NCBI GenBank assembly: GCA_044224705.1
Contig: JBGAJY010000208.1
Coordinates: 1-9,710, forward strand
Origin: M3007 sp044224705
GTDB taxonomy: Bacteria > Bacteroidota > Bacteroidia > Chitinophagales > Saprospiraceae
Direction: 5' to 3'
Length of the DNA: 9,710 nucleotides
Shown: positions 1-5,802 of the stretch, piece after piece
Layout: every line of letters begins with the position of its first letter
How positions within the stretch are numbered: the stretch's first letter is position 1
Position numbers and translations under genes: made by a program
The notes under the pieces: model-generated
Database searches by the model: none
What the model was told of the DNA's origin: nothing
What the model saw: only the letters and a program-made list of their open reading frames with translations

Positions 1-103
1 TATTTGATTTTTGAATTAAAAAGGGTCCGGATGCTCTCAAATTTTAATTGTCATTGACAATAAATGAGAGCATCCCGACCCTTTTTAATTCAAAAATCAA
101 ATA
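1..103. terminator. Long inverted repeat, probable bidirectional terminator
   Basis: Arms at 1-39 and 65-103 are inverted copies with one mismatch (position 28 against 76). The 25-nt loop contains a smaller hairpin, TTGTCA-T-TGACAA at 48-60. On both strands the GC-rich inner stem (GGGTC...GCTCTCA) is followed by CCCTTTTTAATT, as in an intrinsic terminator. It lies about 50 bp after the stop of the minus-strand transporter. The left arm begins at the first base of the window, so the repeat may be longer. The arms are long for a terminator, so a MITE-like element is an alternative. Just after it, at 111-127, a 7-bp unit ATCGTCA is repeated about 2.4 times. Confidence 0.6.
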
Positions 104-154
104 TCATGTAATCGTCAATCGTCAATCAAATACCACCCACCTCCCCAACCCACA

Positions 155-1507
155 TCATCTCGCCTTGTGTCCCCACATGGCGTAGTACAGAATGTACAGG
201 TAGCAGGGCAGCATGACCAGCAAAAAAGCGGCCTGGTGGCCTACGGGTTTTTCCAGTTGGGCGTACAGTTGCGGGATCACTGCCCCGCCGGCGATGCCCA
301 TGACGAGCAGGGCCGAACCGATCTGGGTGAACCGTCCCAATCCGTTGATCGCGAGGGGAAATATAGCCGGCCACATCACGGCGTTGGCCAGACCCAGCAT
401 CGCGATGCTGCCTACGGCCAGGGAACCCGTGGTGAAAAAGGTCAGCGCCGTGAGCGCGATGCCGAGGATAGCCGAGTATTTCAGGTAATTCTGTTGCGAG
501 ATGAATTTGGGGATCAGGACGATGTTCAGCACGTAGCCAAGCAGCATGGCGCCCAGTGTGAAGGAAGTGAAATACTTCGTCTGGTCGAGCTGGAAGCCCA
601 GGGCCCGGCCGTAAATGCCGATCCCGTCGCCCGACATCACTTCGGCGCCTACATAGAAGAATATCGCCATGGCGCCCAGTACCAGGTGCGGGAATTGCCA
701 CACGCTGGAACGGCCTTCGGCCAGGTTCAGGGGCTGTTTGGCTTTTTCAAAAACGTCTTTGTCCAGAATGGCATCGCGGATGGATTTTTCGTCGTTCGAA
801 TCGCCGCTGGAAGCCGGCATATTGTCCGTATCGATCTCCGGCAGGGAGGAGCGTCGGATCATGAACGCCAGTCCGGCGAGCACCACAGACATGACTACAT
901 AAGGGAAAATGACGCGTCCGGCCAGGTCGTCGAGCAAGCCCGCCCGCAGCACGGCATCGGTGGCGCTTTCGACCTGTTTTTCGATCTCGGTGGCGTTTTT
1001 CAGCACGATGCTGCTGAGAATCAGGGGGCTCAGGATGCCCGCCACCTTGTTGCAGATGCCCATGATACTGATGCGCTGCGCCGCGCTGTCGATCGGGCCG
1101 ATGATGCTGATGTAGGGGTTCGAGGCCGTTTGCAGCAGCGAGAGGCCCATGCCCTGGATGAACAAACCCGTCAGGAACATCGGGAAAGCGCGCATTTGCG
1201 CCGCGGGTAAAAAGACCAGGCAGCCCACGGCCATCACCAGCAAACCCAGCGCCATGCCGTTTTTAAAGCCGATCTTTTTCAGGATCTGCGAGGAAGGGAT
1301 GGCCAGGAAAAAGTAACTGATGTAAAACGCGAAAGTCACAAAAAAGGCCTGGCTGGTGTTCAGTTCGCAGGCCAGTTTGAGGAAGGGGATCAGGGTACCG
1401 TTCAGCCAGGTGACGAACCCGAAAATGAAAAACAGCAAACCGATGATGGTGATCTGGTACAGGTAATTTGCGCGTGGCGGCGCTGCGGGGGCGTCGAGAT
1501 TCTGCAT
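155..1507 (-). CDS. FucP/GluP-family MFS sugar:H+ symporter
   Basis: This 450-aa inner-membrane protein has the length and about 12 hydrophobic segments of the L-fucose/glucose-galactose permease family, which imports hexoses by proton symport. The TM1 signature is TWLNGTLIPFLK (33-44). The TM4 signature is LLQTASNPYISIIGP (124-138). A charged loop of about 50 residues (218-268) separates the two six-helix halves. At the positions of E. coli FucP Asp46 and Glu135, as I align them, this protein has Gly37 and Gln126. That argues against a strict fucose permease and for the GluP-like branch. The start is ATG with AAAGGA about 12 nt upstream. The gene is divergent from the nucleotidyltransferase at 1676, with a repeat between them, so joint regulation is possible but not shown. 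The sugar cannot be read from sequence. Confidence 0.93.
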   Translation of the reverse strand: MQNLDAPAAPPRANYLYQITIIGLLFFIFGFVTWLNGTLIPFLKLACELNTSQAFFVTFAFYISYFFLAIPSSQILKKIGFKNGMALGLLVMAVGCLVFLPAAQMRAFPMFLTGLFIQGMGLSLLQTASNPYISIIGPIDSAAQRISIMGICNKVAGILSPLILSSIVLKNATEIEKQVESATDAVLRAGLLDDLAGRVIFPYVVMSVVLAGLAFMIRRSSLPEIDTDNMPASSGDSNDEKSIRDAILDKDVFEKAKQPLNLAEGRSSVWQFPHLVLGAMAIFFYVGAEVMSGDGIGIYGRALGFQLDQTKYFTSFTLGAMLLGYVLNIVLIPKFISQQNYLKYSAILGIALTALTFFTTGSLAVGSIAMLGLANAVMWPAIFPLAINGLGRFTQIGSALLVMGIAGGAVIPQLYAQLEKPVGHQAAFLLVMLPCYLYILYYAMWGHKAR

Positions 1508-1548
1508 ACTTTTGCCGTCCTTTTGTTAATAGAGAGGGTGAGAGGATG

Positions 1549-1629
1549 TTTTTAACACGGAGGCACGGAGACACGGAGATTTTTTGAGCAAAACAAACTC
1601 TGTGTCTCCGTGTCTCCGTGTTAAAAAAA
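1549..1629. repeat. Dispersed palindromic CACGGAG repeat, copy 1
   Basis: The left arm (1549-1579) has three tandem 8-bp units, ACACGGAG, GCACGGAG and ACACGGAG, after TTTTTA. The right arm (1599-1629) is the near-perfect reverse complement and ends GTGTTAAAAAAA. The loop is about 20 nt. It fills most of the gap between the two divergent sugar genes. Related copies are at 2581-2651 and 4127-4207. It is not a simple terminator, because each arm is followed by A residues rather than T on either strand. Confidence 0.9.
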
Positions 1630-1675
1630 CGGCCTCCAATAGCGGTAAATGTAGAACATCGTTCCGAAACAAACT

Positions 1676-2584
1676 ATGCAACCAACGCTCCTGATTCTCG
1701 CGGCCGGCATCGGCTCCCGCTACGGCGGCCTCAAACAAGTAGACGGCATGGGCCCCGGCGGCGAAGCCATCATCGAATACTCGGCCTTCGACGCCATCCG
1801 CGCCGGTTTCGGCAAGATCGTGTTCGTGATCCGCCGCGACATCGAGGAGGAGTTCAAGGCCCGCGTCGGCAGCCGCATCGCGCCGCACGTGCGGGTGGAA
1901 TACGCCTTTCAGGAACTGGACACCGCGCTCGACTGGCTGCCTGTGAAGCCCCAGCGCCAGAAACCCTGGGGCACCGCCCACGCCATCCTCGCCGCCCGCG
2001 AGTACCTCACCGAACCCTTCGCCGCCATCAATGCCGACGACTTCTACGGCGCCGAAGCCTTCCAGGCACTGGCCGGTTTTCTGACCCGCGACTGCACGCC
2101 CACGGAATACGGCATGGTCGCTTACCGCCTCGCCAACACGCTTTCGGAAAACGGCTCGGTCTCCCGAGGCGTCTGCGTGGTGAGCCCCGACGGCTACCTG
2201 GCCGAGGTGACCGAACGCACCAAAATCGAGCGCTTCCCCGAGGGCATTTTCCACACCTTCGACGACGGCAGCCGACTGCACCTGCCCGACGAGGCGCTGG
2301 TGTCGATGAATTTCTGGGGCTTTCACCCGGCCATCCTGCCCGAAATCGAAACGCTGTTCCGCGCCTTCGTGCAGCGCAGTGCCGAGCAGACCAAGGCGGA
2401 ATTTTACATCCCCTCGGTGGTCACGGCCATGATCGAGAGCGGCCGGGCGCGGGTGCGGACCCTGTCGAGCGAGAGTGTGTGGTACGGGGTGACGTATCCG
2501 GCGGACAAGGAGACGGTGCAGGCGGCGCTGGCGGAGATGACGAGGGAGGGGGTGTATGGGGAGCCGTTGTGGGGGGGGATTTAA
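1676..2584 (+). CDS. Sugar-phosphate nucleotidyltransferase (NTP_transferase fold)
   Basis: This 302-aa soluble enzyme belongs to the GT-A-like nucleotidyltransferases that join a sugar 1-phosphate to an NTP, giving an NDP-sugar and pyrophosphate. The N-terminal nucleotide loop is LAAGIGSRYGGLK (8-20), with Lys20 at the usual catalytic position. GTAHAIL (99-105) fits the base/sugar-contacting segment. NADDFYG (119-125) supplies the metal-binding Asp. VSMNFWGF (209-216) is the conserved late strand. The protein is close to the full length of single-domain members and has no left-handed beta-helix acyltransferase domain. It diverges from the sugar transporter, which suggests activation of an imported or salvaged sugar. 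No sugar kinase is in the window. The stop TAA lies in the first bases of repeat copy 2. The last 150 bases switch from C-rich to strongly G-rich codons and contain a G8 run. The substrate is unknown. Confidence 0.9.
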   Translation: MQPTLLILAAGIGSRYGGLKQVDGMGPGGEAIIEYSAFDAIRAGFGKIVFVIRRDIEEEFKARVGSRIAPHVRVEYAFQELDTALDWLPVKPQRQKPWGTAHAILAAREYLTEPFAAINADDFYGAEAFQALAGFLTRDCTPTEYGMVAYRLANTLSENGSVSRGVCVVSPDGYLAEVTERTKIERFPEGIFHTFDDGSRLHLPDEALVSMNFWGFHPAILPEIETLFRAFVQRSAEQTKAEFYIPSVVTAMIESGRARVRTLSSESVWYGVTYPADKETVQAALAEMTREGVYGEPLWGGI

Positions 2585-2651
2585 CACGGAGGCACGGAGA
2601 CACGGAGGTTATTTTGAAGTTCCATCTCTGTGCCTCTATGTCTTCGTGTTA
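2581..2651. repeat. Dispersed palindromic CACGGAG repeat, copy 2
   Basis: The left arm (2581-2608) has the same three 8-bp units as copy 1. The right arm (2624-2651) is more diverged (CTCTATGTCTTCGTGTTA). The loop segment AAGTTCCATCTCTGTGCCT is shared with copy 3. The TTAA at its left edge provides the stop codon of the nucleotidyltransferase gene. Its normal A-tract end is missing here and reappears after the adjoining element, at 2792-2798, which suggests the copy was interrupted. Confidence 0.85.
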
Positions 2652-2791
2652 GAGTGTGTCTGAGAAATGCCCGGGACGCATAGACCTCGGAGGTTGGCGG
2701 CGAAAAACCACGAATACCCGACTATTTTCAAGTGCCGCCAACCTCCGAGGTCTGTCAATAGCCATCCTAATCAGATTTCTCAGACACACTC
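2652..2791. mobile_element. MITE-like element with nested inverted repeats
   Basis: Perfect 17-bp terminal inverted repeats GAGTGTGTCTGAGAAAT (2652-2668) and its complement (2775-2791) bound a 140-bp unit. Inside is a perfect 20-bp inverted repeat (2682-2701 and 2734-2753, AGACCTCGGAGGTTGGCGGC), itself partly palindromic, with a 32-nt loop. There is no credible coding frame. It sits inside the A-tract end of repeat copy 2. Removing it joins GTGTTA to AAAAAAATA and restores the ending seen in copies 1 and 3. Any target duplication is at most a single A. I cannot assign it to an insertion-sequence family. An unusual structured terminator for the two converging genes is an alternative. Confidence 0.65.
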
Positions 2792-2838
2792 AAAAAAATA
2801 TACCGAATCGCCCCAACCGATGCCAACGACAGGGCCCA

Positions 2839-4020
2839 CTAAAAAATCATTCCCGCCCACATAAAGTTCTGAAACCCGTCGGCCGGCGCGGTACGCCCTG
2901 CTAATAAACGCCCCGGCAATTCCAGAGTCGCCGCCCGGTTGTTAAGCACCTTCCAATCGCCCGGATGAGGGGTTTCCTTGGCTTCTACCGCGGTGTTTTG
3001 CCGGAACACAAAATCAATTTCCTGTCCGGATTTGCGCTGGTAGTAATTAACTTGTCCCAGCCGTTGTAACTGTAGAAACACCGCATTTTCAAACACCTGG
3101 CCGCTGCTGACCTGTGCGAGGTGCTGGAGAATGCCCGTGTCGGCCAGATACACTTTTCTGCGTTGCGACAATTCGCGCGCCATGCTTTTTGTAAAAGGCG
3201 TGACGGAGTACAGGAAAAAGGTTTGCTCCAGCAAATCAAGGTAGGCGGAGACCTTTCTCCGGTCCAGCCCCAGGATGGAGGATATTTTACTCACGTCGAG
3301 CGGGCTGCCTACTTGGGAAGCCAATAAGCGAATCAGCCGGTACAACGTGCCGCTTACCTCGAAATCGGCCAGCAGGCGGATGTCCAGTTCGATGTAGGCA
3401 TTGACGATGTCCTTGAGATAGGCGATTTTTCCTTTTTCCGTATTCGTGAGGGCGATTTCGGGAAAGGCGCCGAAGCGCAGGTATTCTTCGTAAAATTCTT
3501 TGTATTTCAGGTAAATGCCCTGTTGGTAGTTTTGAAAGGCAAATTTCCCCAAGGGTCCGTCATCCACTCCTTTGAACCACAAAAACTCCTGAAAATCGAG
3601 GGGCGTCATGTCGAATATTTGTTTCCGGCCTGCCAGGCTTTCGGAAAAATGATTCCGCAAGTAGAAAGAACTCGAACCCGTGACGAGGAATTTTACGGGG
3701 TAAGTGTCATGGAAGTACTTGATGATGCTGGTGATTTCCCGCACGAGTTGAATTTCATCCAGTGCGATGACGGCGGGCCGGGTAAAATCAATCCCCGCGA
3801 TCTCCAGATCAATCTGTACGTCGCGATACGTTCGCTGTTCGAAAATATAGCGATTCTCCACCCGCTCCAGGTCGAGATAGAGCTTGTTGTCGTGTTCCAC
3901 CTGCTCCAGCAACCAACGGAGGGCCGTCGATTTTCCCACCCGGCGCATGCCGGTAAGTACGGTGGCGGTTTTTTCGGGCAAATGCGCCAACAGGTCGTCA
4001 AATATCTTTCGTTTGTACAT
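2839..4020 (-). CDS. AAA_14/DUF4143 ATPase
   Basis: This 393-aa protein is a typical Bacteroidota ATPase of the AAA_14 plus DUF4143 type. Visible parts are Walker A GMRRVGKS (24-31), Walker B VIALDEIQ (84-91) and sensor-like TGSSS (114-118). A winged-helix-like stretch spans roughly 240-275. YLADTGI (291-297) is the usual DUF4143 landmark. A C-terminal IDFVF...AVEAKE segment has Asp336, Glu346 and Lys348 in PD-(D/E)XK-like order. The cellular role of this family is poorly known. The frame opens with TTG at 4041, but I chose the ATG at 4018-4020: the TTG falls in a perfect palindrome carrying a TAnnTTTG element, and MYKRKIF is a normal N-terminus for the family. The gene is monocistronic, flanked by repeats, and convergent with the nucleotidyltransferase gene. 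The palindrome suggests autoregulation or a dedicated repressor. Confidence 0.9.
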   Translation of the reverse strand: MYKRKIFDDLLAHLPEKTATVLTGMRRVGKSTALRWLLEQVEHDNKLYLDLERVENRYIFEQRTYRDVQIDLEIAGIDFTRPAVIALDEIQLVREITSIIKYFHDTYPVKFLVTGSSSFYLRNHFSESLAGRKQIFDMTPLDFQEFLWFKGVDDGPLGKFAFQNYQQGIYLKYKEFYEEYLRFGAFPEIALTNTEKGKIAYLKDIVNAYIELDIRLLADFEVSGTLYRLIRLLASQVGSPLDVSKISSILGLDRRKVSAYLDLLEQTFFLYSVTPFTKSMARELSQRRKVYLADTGILQHLAQVSSGQVFENAVFLQLQRLGQVNYYQRKSGQEIDFVFRQNTAVEAKETPHPGDWKVLNNRAATLELPGRLLAGRTAPADGFQNFMWAGMIF

Positions 4021-4026
4021 AGAGTA

Positions 4027-4059
4027 TAACTTTGTGTACAAAATTTGTACACAAAGTTA
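4027..4059. promoter_or_regulatory. Perfect 33-bp palindrome upstream of the ATPase gene
   Basis: TAACTTTGTGTACAAA (4027-4042) and its exact complement (4044-4059) flank one central A. Each arm contains TAACTTTG, a match to the Bacteroidota -7 element TAnnTTTG. The minus-strand copy (4052-4059) would start transcription about 25 nt before the ATG at 4020. No convincing -33 element was seen. A symmetric site over the core promoter fits an operator for a dimeric regulator. A hairpin in the 5' leader is the alternative. Confidence 0.7.
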
Positions 4060-4126
4060 AGTAGAAATGTTGATGTTTTTGATAAAAGAAGTGACCGCTA
4101 AACGGCACGGGTATCGGGGAGGGATG

Positions 4127-4207
4127 TTTTAACACGTAGACACGGAGTTGGTCTCCCCTGCCTTCAAAGTTCCATCTCTGTGCCTCCGTGTCTCCGTGTT
4201 AAAAAAA
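4127..4207. repeat. Dispersed palindromic CACGGAG repeat, copy 3
   Basis: The left arm (4127-4147) is short: one 8-bp unit is missing and the first is altered (ACACGTAG). The right arm (4175-4207) is full and ends GTGTTAAAAAAA as in copy 1. The loop shares AAGTTCCATCTCTGTGCCT with copy 2. It lies between the ATPase promoter region and the 3' end of the STAND gene. The remaining gap, 4060-4126, shows nothing recognisable. Confidence 0.85.
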
Positions 4208-4227
4208 GAACAGGCCGCAGCGGGCTT

Positions 4228-5802
4228 TCAGGAGACGCTATCCAGCCACTCCTTCGCCGTTTGCGTATTGGGATGCTGCTCACCCAATAGTTTTTGAAAA
4301 AGCCGGTAGGCCTGTTCGAACATCTCCTTCGCTTTCTCCTTTTCATCCGTGTGCACAAACACGGCGCCGAGGTTGATCTGGCGAACGGCGACGTTTGGAT
4401 GATCGGGGCCGAAATTTTTCACTACCGAAGCCAGCGCTGCTTCGAGCAAGTCGCGCGCCCGCTCGTACTGGCCCAGGTTTCGATAGACGACCCCGAGATT
4501 ATTCATCAATTCGCTTACTTTTTCATGACCCGATTCATTTTCCTCAAGCACAGCGAGAATTTGATCCGCAAAAGGAATCCAGGGGAAAAGCAACGTATAA
4601 TTCGTTGAAACATCAAAATCGAGTTTCCCTTTAAACGTCTCCACCAATACCCCTAACTCCTCCATCCCCGGCTTCAACTGATACCACACCGCCTGCTGCA
4701 TCATCCGGTGCAGACCGAAGCCGCCGTCCGGGTTTCGCGTCAGCCAGCCTTTCCGGTCGAGCCCATTCAGCATTTCATGCAGCGCGCGACGGTCCTTGGT
4801 TTCTATTTTCAGCCATTCTTCGAGCTGGGCCGCTGTGTAGGCGCCGCCGGGCGGCAGGGAAGTGAACTGCGCCAGCAGCCGGCGCTCAGCGGCCTCCAGA
4901 CCTGAGCAGTCGAATGCGGTGAGCAGGTGCACATACACCTCCGTCTCCTCCGGGCTGTGGTTCAGCGCGATCCGGCGTTGCAGCTCGGGGTCGGCGAGCT
5001 GGCGGCGTTTCATTTTGGCCGTGAGTTCGGAAAGGCTGAGGCTGCCGAAGTGGTTTTGCAGGGTTTTGGCGAGCAGTTCCACGGTAAGGGTGTGGCAGTC
5101 CACCTCGCGCAGGAGTTCGTCGAGGGCCTCGGGCGGGCAGGGGCCAGTGTAGTGTTTTTGGAAGAGTTGCGCGGCGGCTTCCGGCGAGAGCCGGTCGAGG
5201 GGCATGGGCTCGTAGCCGTTCAGGCGGTTGCGCGAGGTGAGCAGCACGCGCCAGCCGGGCGGCAGGGGCAGTTGGGCGCGCATGGCGGGCTGTTCCATTT
5301 CCGGGCCGGCATTGTCCACCACGAAGAGGTTGCGGCCTTTGAGTTGGCGCAGGGCGTTCATGATCGCCTGGAAGCGGGCTTCGGGTGGTTCTTTTTCTCC
5401 GAATTCGAGGTGCAGGTTTGTGGAAAGCGTCGGGTGCCAGGCGATGGTTTCCACGAAAGAGGTCGAGCGTTGCTCGGGGCGGTCGTCGTTGCCGGAGAGT
5501 TCGATCCAGAGGAAATGGTCGTAGGCGGTGATGGCGCTCTGGAACCAGGCTTTGGCCAGGGTGGTCTTGCCGATGCCGCCCAGGCCGTTGACGACCACGA
5601 CTTTTTGCGATTGGTCCAGTTTGGCGGCGAGGGTTTTCAAATCTTCTTCGCGGCCCAGGCAGTCTTCCTGCGGGTCGATGGGAAGGTAGGGGGTGAGTTG
5701 GCGGGGGATGTCGAGCGACTGGCCATTGATGGTGTAGTTGATGGTCTCAGCCATCGTAACCCACACCTGCTCGCTGCCTTCAATATTGACTTGCTGGCTC
5801 AA
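4228..5802 (-). CDS. NLR-like STAND NTPase: N-terminal motif, NB-ARC, TPR
   Basis: This 524-aa protein is a signal-transduction ATPase of the NB-ARC/STAND type, a likely sensor-switch that oligomerises on activation. Residues 1-28 form a short Val/Ile-alternating motif (VNIEGSEQVWV). CLGREEDL (48-55) opens the NB-ARC module. Walker A is GLGGIGKTT (73-81), Walker B NLFVVDN (158-164), and sensor LLTSRN (187-192). A winged-helix region (about 300-370) ends in LHRMMQ (364-369), the MHD-like position. Two kinesin-light-chain-type TPRs follow (about 431-464 and 473-507), a short sensor for this class. No TIR, protease or nuclease domain is fused. The first codon is TTG, overlapping the membrane gene's stop (TTGA). 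The first ATG is codon 17, which would omit the motif. An A9 run at the junction may allow a -1 fusion with the membrane protein. A defence role is inferred from architecture only. Confidence 0.9.
   Translation of the reverse strand: MSQQVNIEGSEQVWVTMAETINYTINGQSLDIPRQLTPYLPIDPQEDCLGREEDLKTLAAKLDQSQKVVVVNGLGGIGKTTLAKAWFQSAITAYDHFLWIELSGNDDRPEQRSTSFVETIAWHPTLSTNLHLEFGEKEPPEARFQAIMNALRQLKGRNLFVVDNAGPEMEQPAMRAQLPLPPGWRVLLTSRNRLNGYEPMPLDRLSPEAAAQLFQKHYTGPCPPEALDELLREVDCHTLTVELLAKTLQNHFGSLSLSELTAKMKRRQLADPELQRRIALNHSPEETEVYVHLLTAFDCSGLEAAERRLLAQFTSLPPGGAYTAAQLEEWLKIETKDRRALHEMLNGLDRKGWLTRNPDGGFGLHRMMQQAVWYQLKPGMEELGVLVETFKGKLDFDVSTNYTLLFPWIPFADQILAVLEENESGHEKVSELMNNLGVVYRNLGQYERARDLLEAALASVVKNFGPDHPNVAVRQINLGAVFVHTDEKEKAKEMFEQAYRLFQKLLGEQHPNTQTAKEWLDSVS
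5749..5796 (-). other. N-terminal beta motif of the STAND protein, like the partner's repeats
   Basis: Residues 3-18 (QQVNIEGSEQVWVTMA) fit the pattern V-x-[VI]-x-x-S-x-x-V-x-x-x-[VIM], which also describes both 18-residue repeats in the tail of the adjacent membrane protein. Five positions are identical with repeat 1 (V, G, S, V, T). It is encoded only if translation begins at the TTG or reaches it by frameshift. A homotypic amyloid-type contact is inference. Confidence 0.5.

Noticed and set aside
167..1210. Plus-strand open frame antisense to the sugar transporter
   Set aside because: Gln/Arg/His-rich with no domain. The minus-strand frame has clear FucP motifs and membrane helices.
1549..1629. 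CRISPR-like or tandem array from the 8-bp CACGGAG units
   Set aside because: The units are contiguous without spacers, only three per arm, and arranged as a palindrome.
1549..1629. Intrinsic terminator reading of the CACGGAG repeats
   Set aside because: On either strand the stem is followed by A residues, not a U-tract, and copy 1 lies between divergent genes where no terminator is needed.
2656..2904. Small plus-strand frames across the inverted-repeat element
   Set aside because: They follow the arms of the MITE-like element and run into the 3' end of the ATPase gene. There is no start context and no protein-like pattern.
4018..4041. TTG at 4041 as the start of the DUF4143 ATPase
   Set aside because: It lies in the perfect palindrome and close to the expected transcription start; the ATG at 4020 gives a normal N-terminus.
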